The notes beneath the pieces are model-generated. The model was not told the DNA's origin and did no database searches. It was given only the letters and a program-made list of their open reading frames with translations. Positions 1 through 8,288 of a stretch of DNA of 64,000 nt are shown here, one piece after another. How positions within the stretch are numbered: position 1 is the first letter of the stretch; every line of letters begins with the position of its first letter. The stretch covers positions 1 through 64,000 of the forward strand of contig NZ_CANMXL010000001.1 in the NCBI RefSeq assembly GCF_947501905.1. The letters run 5' to 3'. The DNA comes from an uncultured Winogradskyella sp. Its GTDB lineage: Bacteria > Bacteroidota > Bacteroidia > Flavobacteriales > Flavobacteriaceae. A program made the position numbers and the translations under genes.

Positions 1-38
1 TCCTAATAAATGATGTATATGTGTCATGTTGCGAAAGA

Positions 39-452
39 TTAGAGATAAACAATGGATGTGACATCAAAGATTAATTCCTCTGATGTGTTATTAAGACCTG
101 CAGTAGATATTTGCAGTGATATATTACCGTTACTACCACTTAAGGATAGCGTACTGTTATTACCAGCAACTTCTATGGTGAGGCTGATGTTTCCTGTAGA
201 CGTAGCATTATCCCATGTGCCACTAGAGCTAAGGACGTTAAACGTAGTAACTAGGCTATTGTCCTCATGGTTTTGAGTCCATATGAGTGTGTTTCCTGTT
301 TTAGTGATGCTAGAGATAATCTCTGTAGCTTCATCATCGAGGTAAAAATCACTACTCTCAATTGTAAAATCTGAAATGCTGTTGTTTTGAGCGACGCTTA
401 ATGTCGTAGCCAGCAGTAAAAAACCAACGGCTAGTGTATATATAATTTTCAT
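39..452 (-). CDS. small secreted protein of unknown function
   Basis: This 137-residue protein is not recognised. It opens with a clear Sec signal peptide (charged start, hydrophobic stretch of about 15 residues, cleavage near SVAQ-NN). The mature part is rich in Ser, Thr, Asn and Ile and looks like a small beta-sandwich. No lipobox or T9SS sorting domain is seen. It lies 18 bases downstream of the RHS-type gene on the same strand, so the two are probably co-transcribed, and a partner or accessory role for that surface protein is the simplest inference. It has no cysteines in the mature part and nothing resembling a catalytic motif. Confidence 0.7.
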   Translation of the reverse strand: MKIIYTLAVGFLLLATTLSVAQNNSISDFTIESSDFYLDDEATEIISSITKTGNTLIWTQNHEDNSLVTTFNVLSSSGTWDNATSTGNISLTIEVAGNNSTLSLSGSNGNISLQISTAGLNNTSEELIFDVTSIVYL

Positions 453-470
453 AATTAGTGTCTTTTAAGA

Positions 471-3400
471 TTATTGATTTTTGTAGTGATAGGTGTTTTC
501 GCCAAGGATGTTGCCCTGGGCATCTTTAACTCGTACAAGACGGTTAAAGGCGTCATACTCATAGGTTGTCGTATAGCCTTTATCGTCAACAGTACTAATC
601 ACACCAATAAGTGGGTCGTACCTGTAGAAGGATAGCATGGCATTAGGAAGCGCAGCACGAAGACTGTTCTCTTGAGTAGTAGTGAGATTGCCCGAAAGTG
701 TGGTGTTGCCTCCTAAAGTGCTGGATACAGTGCTGTAATTACCATTGGTAATTTTAGCAACAGGTACCGCCCCATTAAAGCCATAGAGATAGATGATGGA
801 TGTGCCATCTGTCTTTTTAACCTCGGTTGGGTTAGCATAGTTATCGTACTTTAAAAACTCAATACGCTTTTCTGGGCTTAGCGTGCCTTTACCTACTTTA
901 ACTTCTTTTGGTAACATTAAATCGTTAGAAGACGTGTCATAATCATCGTAGATGTTATGAGTCTCACTAATTTGAACACTGTTTCTAAAGGATTGTGTTT
1001 CTAGTACTTCAGTGACTTTATTAGAGGCAATGAGTTTGTTTTTAATCGTACCAGAATTACTACCTAATGTTATCCCAACCGGGTAATAGTATTTTGTCTC
1101 TAAATGCTCATCAACGCCTTTAACCTTGTAATAGGTGTTCTGAGTTTTAATTTGGTAGTTGTCATCGTTATAGGTAAATACCTGACGGGTTTCTTTTAAA
1201 CTTTGAGTACCTATAGCGTCGTAGAAATATTCTTTGGTGGTGGTGCCTTTAAGTTTTGCCCAACCAGAATTAAAGTCTTCAGTTAATGGCAATACACTAA
1301 ATGGCATAGGAGGATATGACACAGGTGTACAAACTCCTCCAGTTACAGAAGGGGCATGATTTTCAACAGTTCCTGTTAAGTAAAAGTCATATAAAGTGTA
1401 AAATTGTTTATAATCAGAATTTACTACTGGAGCATTCATATCCTCAAACAAGAAATCTTCTGAAAACTCATAATTGGGATTATTTGATACATCTTTATAA
1501 CTCACCTCTTTTAATATATCACCTGATTGATTGAATGTCTTTTCTTCAAGCAATAACCCACGTTTATAGTCTAAATTTTCTTTAGGTAATGGATGAAAAT
1601 ACTCAAAAGAGATAGGGTTAGTTGGGTATTCAAATGGTGATGTGTAAGAATATGTTTTATAGCCATTATTCTCCTCGTGAACTTTTACGTGTCTGTAGCC
1701 TACATAAGAACCCTGAGTCAACTCAATATTTTGAGAGAATTCTTCGACTTGATAACCAATTGTCATGGATTGAAATGAACCACAAGCATTATATTCTGAC
1801 CCAAATAAATAACGTGGTTTATTTGAGAAATAAGAGCGTTTAAGCTTATCTTTTGGAGAGTCCAAAACACCTGATGATAATGGATTAGTATCATCAGCCA
1901 TATAACTAAATTTTATCTTTTTCTCATTTGTAGATGCTAAGGGGTTATCTTTAAATCGTATTTCTTTGATACGCACACCACCACCAATCATTTCTTGATC
2001 AATGCTACCAGCAGCATCGGTATATAAAATGCTATAATCTCCAGTAATAGTATAGCTATCTAACAATAAATTTTCCTTTGGTACTAAAGCCATGGTATAG
2101 GTGCCAGCAGGTACATTTGTTAGAGTGGCACAATCTTCATTAAGATTTACTAAATATTGATTTGAGCTATCATAAATTTTAATAATATGCTCATCAATAT
2201 ATTGAGATGGTGAGGCCGTAGCCCATGATGATATATAAATATCCTGAATAAAATCTAAAGTAAATGTTGAAATGGTAAGCTCTAAAGGAGAAGAACCATT
2301 TGTATACACTAAATCATCTACGAAAATAGATTCTTGTGTTCTATTTCTTGGATTTTGGATATAATCATTATAAGGGATTACTTGGCTCTGATAATAGGAA
2401 TAGGTGTTATGTTCAAATTCAAATTCTTTAACGCCGCCAGTAGGATATTCTATAGAAGATAGAAGTCCAGTTTTAATCAAATCATCATCATAAGTTTGGT
2501 TAGAACAACTAAACAAGTCAAGATTTATTCCTGAATAATAGCCCCAATCGTCACTATAAATAAAGTCTGTATTAAACCCAGGTAAGTTTTGCTTGTTGGT
2601 ATAACTTAAGGTATAGTCTTGATTAATACTTCCTGCTGTCTCAGTAACTTTGGTTAGCCACAAACGTTTTACAATGTTAGGTGACTGAGACGTATCCGTA
2701 GTTTCTTCGTAAGTGAATGAAAAGGTCTTATTGAGTTGAGTACCATTTTTTATTTCTATAGACTCAAGAGTTTTTCCATTAGTCTCTGGGTGTGTGTAAC
2801 TCTGGTCTACATTAAAAACCACTTTAGTATTATCCTGAAGAAATGTGATTTCAGAAAGTTTCTTTGTTGCTGAAGATATGTTTTGATAGGATACAGATTC
2901 AGCTGGTTCTAAAATGCCTTGGTTGTAAGAATTTGCTAAAATTGCATTTAAACCACCTCCAACTGCTGTTAAGATTCTATTGGTAGATCTACTAACTGAA
3001 GCTACATAATTTTCTAATTCTGTTGTATATGTAACACTTAACAAGTCAATTCCTGAACTATTCTCAATTTTAGATAAATGCCAAGCAGTATTAACTGTAT
3101 GTGCTTGACTCGCTTGGGAGGCAGAAACATTATGTGTATTACCTAAGCCCTGAGATACAGACCCGGTAAATGGTGTTGTTGTAGATGCTTCAATTTCATC
3201 AAATGTGTATACATAACCCTTAGGGTCGGTGACTTTAAAGCTAGTGATTTTATAGTCCGTCGTGTGTACAAACTCAATCTTAATATTTGAGTTTTTTGTA
3301 ATAAATTTTGGAACTAGAGTGCTGCCTTGCTTTAATATTACAAAACGCCCAGAATAGTTCATAAAATTGAATTGGTATAAGTCCGGTTTATTATCAAATT

Positions 3401-3863
3401 TGTCTGCAGGGCTTCCGATAACATGATAATTAAAATGTGGCTTATCAGTTGATGGGTCGTTATAGTTCCAATAATCATCCAAATGATATATACCCGTCTT
3501 ATTTGTAGCAGAATTGTTTTTTGTGATTTCATCTGGTTCACCTCTAACAGTTCTAGAAATGACACCACCTGCATTTAATGACCATCCGGTGCCTGTCCAA
3601 CCCGAGCGGTTATTAACTTTTACACCTTGTGTATTGTAACTCAAGCTTACATTTACTGCCAAGTCTCCACTAATGGCTTTTGAATAAAAAGGGATAGAAA
3701 TGTTTGGTTGACCCGTATAATAACTGACTGGGATTTCTTCAAACTGCATTAAATTAGCTACAGTTGGTGATGGAGGTATAACCTCGGGAAGTTCTTGAGC
3801 ATTTAAACTAATAGTAAAAATGCATAAAAGCAATTGCATAAAGCGATTTAATAGTGTCTTCAT
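471..3863 (-). CDS. secreted RHS/YD-repeat family protein
   Basis: This 1130-residue protein has a signal peptide (cleavage near SLNAQ-EL). It begins with the arrangement usual for Bacteroidota RHS-like surface proteins: a LPEVIPPSP segment, then a VSYYTGQPNISIP segment, then beta-rich sequence with repeated Tyr/Asp pairs. Near the C-terminus (about residues 1075-1130) there is a recognisable YD repeat (YEYDAFNRLVRVKDAQGN). There is no RHS core domain, no toxin tip and no T9SS sorting domain after it, and the protein stops about 15 residues past the YD repeat. Family members form large beta shells or filaments outside the cell; its function here is unknown. A small secreted protein gene follows 18 bases downstream. 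Confidence 0.8.
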   Translation of the reverse strand: MKTLLNRFMQLLLCIFTISLNAQELPEVIPPSPTVANLMQFEEIPVSYYTGQPNISIPFYSKAISGDLAVNVSLSYNTQGVKVNNRSGWTGTGWSLNAGGVISRTVRGEPDEITKNNSATNKTGIYHLDDYWNYNDPSTDKPHFNYHVIGSPADKFDNKPDLYQFNFMNYSGRFVILKQGSTLVPKFITKNSNIKIEFVHTTDYKITSFKVTDPKGYVYTFDEIEASTTTPFTGSVSQGLGNTHNVSASQASQAHTVNTAWHLSKIENSSGIDLLSVTYTTELENYVASVSRSTNRILTAVGGGLNAILANSYNQGILEPAESVSYQNISSATKKLSEITFLQDNTKVVFNVDQSYTHPETNGKTLESIEIKNGTQLNKTFSFTYEETTDTSQSPNIVKRLWLTKVTETAGSINQDYTLSYTNKQNLPGFNTDFIYSDDWGYYSGINLDLFSCSNQTYDDDLIKTGLLSSIEYPTGGVKEFEFEHNTYSYYQSQVIPYNDYIQNPRNRTQESIFVDDLVYTNGSSPLELTISTFTLDFIQDIYISSWATASPSQYIDEHIIKIYDSSNQYLVNLNEDCATLTNVPAGTYTMALVPKENLLLDSYTITGDYSILYTDAAGSIDQEMIGGGVRIKEIRFKDNPLASTNEKKIKFSYMADDTNPLSSGVLDSPKDKLKRSYFSNKPRYLFGSEYNACGSFQSMTIGYQVEEFSQNIELTQGSYVGYRHVKVHEENNGYKTYSYTSPFEYPTNPISFEYFHPLPKENLDYKRGLLLEEKTFNQSGDILKEVSYKDVSNNPNYEFSEDFLFEDMNAPVVNSDYKQFYTLYDFYLTGTVENHAPSVTGGVCTPVSYPPMPFSVLPLTEDFNSGWAKLKGTTTKEYFYDAIGTQSLKETRQVFTYNDDNYQIKTQNTYYKVKGVDEHLETKYYYPVGITLGSNSGTIKNKLIASNKVTEVLETQSFRNSVQISETHNIYDDYDTSSNDLMLPKEVKVGKGTLSPEKRIEFLKYDNYANPTEVKKTDGTSIIYLYGFNGAVPVAKITNGNYSTVSSTLGGNTTLSGNLTTTQENSLRAALPNAMLSFYRYDPLIGVISTVDDKGYTTTYEYDAFNRLVRVKDAQGNILGENTYHYKNQ

Positions 3864-3957
3864 CTACTTAAAATTTTATAATTATATATCAATAAGGAAG
3901 GCTGTTCGACCTCATAAATGATTTGTAAAGCTAGATGAGAATAGCTTAAGCGCATTG

Positions 3958-3990
3958 TGGATTTACCTTAATATTTCTGTGGTAAATCCA
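3958..3990. other. 10-bp perfect inverted repeat upstream of relA/spoT
   Basis: TGGATTTACC at 3958-3967 is matched by its exact reverse complement GGTAAATCCA at 3981-3990, with a 13-base spacer. It sits in the 275-base gap between the divergent RHS and RelA/SpoT genes. It has no T-run after it, so an intrinsic terminator is unlikely. It may be an operator for a dimeric regulator or a leader hairpin. Nothing else is clear in the gap apart from the promoter-like box just before relA/spoT. Confidence 0.35.
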
Positions 3991-4103
3991 TAATTCTATT
4001 AATAATTAAATGATTATTTTCTCCATTTTTAAAGAATGGGTATGATTATTAAACATGCAAATAGATAAGATGCCTCTAAAGTAAAATTCTAGCTACAAAA
4101 CAA

Positions 4104-4134
4104 TTGTTTATTACAATTGGTCTTCTTACTTTAG
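4104..4134 (+). promoter_or_regulatory. putative promoter of relA/spoT
   Basis: TTG at 4104-4106, a 20-base spacer and TACTTTAG at 4127-4134 fit the Bacteroidota -33/-7 pattern (TTG, about 19 bases, TAnnTTTG) with one mismatch. The start codon at 4139 follows almost at once, implying a very short leader. Confidence 0.4.
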
Positions 4135-4138
4135 TTCT

Positions 4139-6346
4139 ATGACAGAGGAAGCTATTGAACAAGAAAATGCTGCAATTGCAAAAGCTTACAAAGAGTTACT
4201 TAAAGTAAGCTATCAGACCTTGAGTCGTGAGGATAAAAAATTAATCCGTCACGCTTTTGATGTTGCTGTTGATGCGCATAAAGACCAGAGAAGAAAGTCG
4301 GGTGAGGCCTACATCTTCCATCCAATAGCTGTGGCCAAAATCGTAGCTCAAGAAATTGGTCTAGATGCTACTAGCATTGCTGCTGCCCTACTTCACGATG
4401 TTGTAGAAGACAATCCAAATTATACCATCGCCGATATGGAACGCCTTTTTGGTGAAACCGTTGCACGTATTGTAGATGGGTTAACTAAAATTTCGTCCTT
4501 AAAAAAGGATATGGATGTCTCTTTACAGGCCGAGAATTTTAGAAAAATGTTATTGACATTAAATGAAGATGTTCGAGTTATTATCATAAAAATTGCAGAC
4601 CGTTTGCACAATATGCAAACCATGGATTCTATGCGAAATGATAAGCAGGTAAAAATTGCATCTGAGACACTATATATTTACGCACCTCTTGCCCATCGTA
4701 TTGGATTATACAATATAAAAACTGAGCTTGAAGACCTAGGTTTAAAGTATACACAACCAGAAATATACAATGATATATTAAGTAAAATTGAAGACAGTAA
4801 AGAAGAACAGTCTACTTATATAAAGGATTTCTCTAAAGTCATCAAAAATTCTTTAGATAAAGAAGGTCTTGAATACGAGATTAAAGGACGTCCTAAATCA
4901 ATTTTTAGTATTCGTCGTAAAATGGTAAAACAAGGGGTATCCTTTGATGAAGTATACGATAAATTTGCAGTCAGAATTATATACAAATCTGATATTCCAA
5001 ACGAAAAATTTCTAGCTTGGAAAATCTACTCAATTGTAACCGACCACTTCACACCTAACCCTATCAGATTACGTGATTGGATTTCATCTCCAAAATCAAC
5101 AGGATACGAAGCGTTGCACATTACTGTTGTTGGTCCTAAAAGTCGCTGGGTAGAAGTACAAATTCGAAGTGAGCGCATGAATGAAATAGCTGAAAAAGGC
5201 TACGCTGCGCACTACAAGTACAAAAATGAAAATGAAAAAGAAGATAGTCTTGATCTTTGGATAAACCGTCTTCAAGAAACCTTGCAAAGCAATGAAGCAG
5301 ACGCTGTAGATTTTGTAGAACAGTTTAAGCTTAATTTATACTCAAAAGAGATATTTGTCTTTTCACCAAAAGGAGACTTAAAATCATTACCTAAAGGTGC
5401 TACGCCTTTAGATTTTGCTTTCAGTATACATACTGAAGTTGGTATGAAAACTCGAGGTGCCAAAGTCAACGGAAAGTTAGTACCCTTAAGTTACGAGCTT
5501 AAAAGTGGTGATCGTGTAGAAATTCTGACTTCTGAAAATTCAAAACCAAATAGTAACTGGTTAGACTATTCCACTACTGCTAGAGCAAGAAGTAAAATTA
5601 AATCTTATCTGAATGCCGATAAAAAAGAAATGGCGGAAGAAGGCAAGGAAATTTTACGTAGAAAGCTAAAACAGTTAAAAATCACGCTTAATGAAAAGTC
5701 GGTTAACGAGCTTGTAAACCATTTTAAGCTCAACACCTCTTTGGATTTATTTTACCGTGTTGGTCTCGGAACAATAGATAATACAATGCTTAAAGGCTAT
5801 GCCGCCTCTCGTAGTAATGCCCTTGTGAGCTATATAAAAAATAGAATACGAAAGCCAGACACTCCAAAAGACATTGATAAAGACGAGATCACTTCTAAGT
5901 ACGATATGCTTGTCTTTGGCAAAGAAGAAGAAAAGCTTGACTACACATTAGCTCAGTGTTGTGCGCCTATTCCAGGAGATAAAGTTTTTGGTTTTTTAAC
6001 GATTAATGATGGCATTAAGGTTCATAAAAAGAATTGCCCAAATGCGGTGAGTCTGCAGTCTAATTACGCCTATAGAATTATGCAAGCCAAGTGGATAGAC
6101 TCTACTCAGCAAGAATACACTTCTCAAATTGTACTTTCTGGTTTAGATGATTTAGGCTTAGTAAATGATATTACAAAAGTAATTTCAGCTAACATGCATG
6201 TAAATATGAAAAGCCTAAATTTCTCTAGTGATGACGGTATTTTCTCAGGAAAAATCACAGTTGTTGTAAAAAATAAAACCATGCTTAAAAAGTTAATTGA
6301 AAATCTTAAAAAAATCAATGGCATTGACAAAGTAACCAGAGTGTAA
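4139..6346 (+). CDS. bifunctional (p)ppGpp synthetase/hydrolase, RelA/SpoT family
   Basis: This enzyme makes and degrades the stringent-response alarmone (p)ppGpp in the cytosol. The 735-residue length and domain order are those of a full-length long RSH. The N-terminal HD hydrolase domain has His61, the His86-Asp87 pair and the following VVED. The synthetase domain lies at about 240-350 (GRPKSIFSIRRKM, then YDKFAVRIIY). A TGS domain lies at about 390-460 and a conserved Cys-pair segment (LAQCCAPIPGD) near 605. The ACT domain is at the C-terminus, from about 660. The hydrolase motif is intact, so it is probably bifunctional as in organisms with a single RSH. The gene stands alone between a divergent RHS gene and the Fur-family gene 111 bases downstream. 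Confidence 0.95.
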   Translation: MTEEAIEQENAAIAKAYKELLKVSYQTLSREDKKLIRHAFDVAVDAHKDQRRKSGEAYIFHPIAVAKIVAQEIGLDATSIAAALLHDVVEDNPNYTIADMERLFGETVARIVDGLTKISSLKKDMDVSLQAENFRKMLLTLNEDVRVIIIKIADRLHNMQTMDSMRNDKQVKIASETLYIYAPLAHRIGLYNIKTELEDLGLKYTQPEIYNDILSKIEDSKEEQSTYIKDFSKVIKNSLDKEGLEYEIKGRPKSIFSIRRKMVKQGVSFDEVYDKFAVRIIYKSDIPNEKFLAWKIYSIVTDHFTPNPIRLRDWISSPKSTGYEALHITVVGPKSRWVEVQIRSERMNEIAEKGYAAHYKYKNENEKEDSLDLWINRLQETLQSNEADAVDFVEQFKLNLYSKEIFVFSPKGDLKSLPKGATPLDFAFSIHTEVGMKTRGAKVNGKLVPLSYELKSGDRVEILTSENSKPNSNWLDYSTTARARSKIKSYLNADKKEMAEEGKEILRRKLKQLKITLNEKSVNELVNHFKLNTSLDLFYRVGLGTIDNTMLKGYAASRSNALVSYIKNRIRKPDTPKDIDKDEITSKYDMLVFGKEEEKLDYTLAQCCAPIPGDKVFGFLTINDGIKVHKKNCPNAVSLQSNYAYRIMQAKWIDSTQQEYTSQIVLSGLDDLGLVNDITKVISANMHVNMKSLNFSSDDGIFSGKITVVVKNKTMLKKLIENLKKINGIDKVTRV

Positions 6347-6457
6347 CTATCAAATTTAAACGACTTTAAGACCCTTGAAAACTTGTTGATTTCTTTTACT
6401 TTTTAGTTAAACTTTATCATTCAAATAGTACATTTTTGTTTAAATTTACACCTTATT

Positions 6458-6913
6458 ATGAATGCAAAAAAAGAAGAGACAAATCAGGAAATAGTAAAAC
6501 GTGTTTTTACTAATTTTCTAGAAGAAAATGGTCATAGAAAAACGCCAGAACGTTATGCCATTCTTCAAGAAATATATGATAGTGAAGAGCATTTTGATAT
6601 TGAATCCCTTTATATCAAAATGAAAAATAAAAACTATCGTGTAAGTCGTGCTACACTTTACAATACTATTGAGTTGCTATTAGAATGTGCGCTTGTTCGC
6701 AAACATCAGTTTGGACAGAATCAAGCACATTACGAAAAATCATACTTTGACAAGCAGCACGATCATGTTATTTTAACAGATACCGGTGAGGTTATAGAAT
6801 TTTGTGACCCACGCATTCAATCCATAAAAAAAACCATAGAAGAAGTATTTGATATCGAAATCAATAACCACTCGCTTTATTTTTATGGCAACAGAAAAAA
6901 CAACACTAACTAA
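6458..6913 (+). CDS. Fur-family transcriptional regulator
   Basis: A 151-residue metalloregulator of the Fur superfamily. The winged-helix DNA-binding part (about residues 10-90) contains [12 protein letters not shown] and the recognition-helix segment [11 protein letters not shown]. The dimerisation part has the metal-binding [15 protein letters not shown] segment. The usual structural-zinc CxxC pairs are absent: where many Fur proteins have HxxCxxCG the sequence is HVILTDTG, and only one Cys follows (EFCDP). Whether it senses iron, zinc or peroxide cannot be told. purA begins 9 bases after its stop, so the two are probably co-transcribed. A box TAAATTTA at 6441-6448 is a weak promoter candidate just upstream. 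Confidence 0.88.
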   Translation: MNAKKEETNQEIVKRVFTNFLEENGHRKTPERYAILQEIYDSEEHFDIESLYIKMKNKNYRVSRATLYNTIELLLECALVRKHQFGQNQAHYEKSYFDKQHDHVILTDTGEVIEFCDPRIQSIKKTIEEVFDIEINNHSLYFYGNRKNNTN

Positions 6914-6922
6914 TTTTTTATA

Positions 6923-8197
6923 ATGGCTGTAGATTTACTACTAGGTTTACAATGGGGTGACGAAGGCAAAGGAAAAATTGTCGATGTATTAACCTCAAAA
7001 TACGATATTATTGCACGTTTTCAAGGTGGTCCAAATGCGGGTCATACACTTGTCTTTAATGGCAGAAAACATGTGCTACATACGATTCCTTCAGGGATTT
7101 TTCACGACGACACAGTGAATTTGGTTGGTAATGGTGTAGTTATTGATCCTGTGATTTTCAAAAAAGAATTAGACAAGTTAGATGAGCAAGATGTAAATTA
7201 TAAAAAATCTTTACTTATTTCTAGAAAAGCACATATCATCTTACCAACACATCGCTTATTAGATGCCGCTAGTGAAACTGCAAAAGGAAAAGCAAAAATT
7301 GGTTCCACTTTAAAAGGAATTGGCCCTACATACATGGATAAAACAGGAAGAAATGGTATTCGTGTTGGAGATATAGAATTAGTAGATTGGAAAAACAAAT
7401 ACAGAACTTTAGCAGATAAGCATCAAGCCATGATTGATTTCTACAATGTAGACATTCAATATGATTTGGACGAGCTTGAAGCAGAGTTTTTTAGTGCTAT
7501 CGAAACATTAAAATCTTTAAAGTTTATTGACTCTGAAGAATATGTACATCAAGCACAAGCTTCAGAAAAGTCTATTCTAGCTGAAGGTGCTCAAGGCTCT
7601 TTATTAGATATTGATTTTGGAACTTACCCTTTTGTTACATCATCTAATACGACAGCTGCAGGTGCATGTACAGGTTTAGGTGTGGCACCAAACCAAATTG
7701 GTAAAGTTTATGGTATTTTTAAAGCGTATACAACACGTGTTGGTTCTGGTCCATTTCCAACTGAGTTATTTGACAAAGATGGAGAAACTATGGGACGTGT
7801 TGGTCACGAATTTGGAGCTACAACTGGTCGCCCAAGGCGTTGTGGTTGGTTAGATTTAGTAGCCTTACGTTACGCTTGCCAAGTTAATGGCGTGACAGAA
7901 TTGATTATGATGAAAGGCGATGTGCTTTCTGGTTTTAAAACCTTAAAAGTATGTACAGCATACAAATATAAAGGTGAAGAAATTACACATTTACCTTACA
8001 ATATTGAAGAACAGAATATAACTCCAATTTATACTGAAATTAAAGGTTGGGATGCTGATTTAACCGGAATGACAGAAGCTTCACAATTACCAGAAGCATT
8101 AAACGGATATGTAGAATTTTTAGAAAAAGAATTAAACATTCCGATTACTGTAGTTTCTGTAGGACCAGATAGAAAACAGACCATTCACAGAAAATAA
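6923..8197 (+). CDS. purA: adenylosuccinate synthetase
   Basis: It catalyses IMP + aspartate + GTP to adenylosuccinate, the first committed step to AMP. The 424-residue length is standard. The N-terminus carries the GTP-binding and catalytic loop LQWGDEGKGKIVD, followed by GGPNAGHTL. Other family signatures are KGIGPTYMDK, the TTAAGACTGLG segment, and TTGRPRRCGWLD near residue 300. It sits 9 bases after the Fur-family gene. The same fur-purA-OstA order is, to my knowledge, common in Flavobacteriaceae, although no regulatory link between the two products is evident from the sequence. Confidence 0.97.
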   Translation: MAVDLLLGLQWGDEGKGKIVDVLTSKYDIIARFQGGPNAGHTLVFNGRKHVLHTIPSGIFHDDTVNLVGNGVVIDPVIFKKELDKLDEQDVNYKKSLLISRKAHIILPTHRLLDAASETAKGKAKIGSTLKGIGPTYMDKTGRNGIRVGDIELVDWKNKYRTLADKHQAMIDFYNVDIQYDLDELEAEFFSAIETLKSLKFIDSEEYVHQAQASEKSILAEGAQGSLLDIDFGTYPFVTSSNTTAAGACTGLGVAPNQIGKVYGIFKAYTTRVGSGPFPTELFDKDGETMGRVGHEFGATTGRPRRCGWLDLVALRYACQVNGVTELIMMKGDVLSGFKTLKVCTAYKYKGEEITHLPYNIEEQNITPIYTEIKGWDADLTGMTEASQLPEALNGYVEFLEKELNIPITVVSVGPDRKQTIHRK

Positions 8198-8217
8198 GGC
8201 ACAAACTTTGCTTTATT
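8193..8217 (+). terminator. weak terminator-like hairpin after purA
   Basis: AATAAGGCA (8193-8201) can pair with TGCTTTATT (8209-8217) with one G-U pair and a 7-base loop. The stem includes the purA stop codon. The following T content is poor, so termination would be weak at best. Confidence 0.25.
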
Positions 8218-8288
8218 GTTGTTAAAAAAACTGTTAACCAATACTATTATAAAAGTATTAGGGTTACTAGTCAATAAATACTAAAGTT

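Noticed and set aside
52..276. 74-residue open frame opposite the small secreted protein gene
   Set aside because: It is antisense to a gene with a clear signal peptide and has no recognisable features.
471..3863. RHS polymorphic toxin with downstream immunity gene
   Set aside because: No RHS core or toxin tip is present, and the downstream protein is exported, so the usual toxin-immunity arrangement is not supported.
4101..4119. CAATTG repeated either side of a 7-base spacer before relA/spoT
   Set aside because: CAATTG is itself palindromic and expected by chance in AT-rich sequence; part of it is used in the promoter call.
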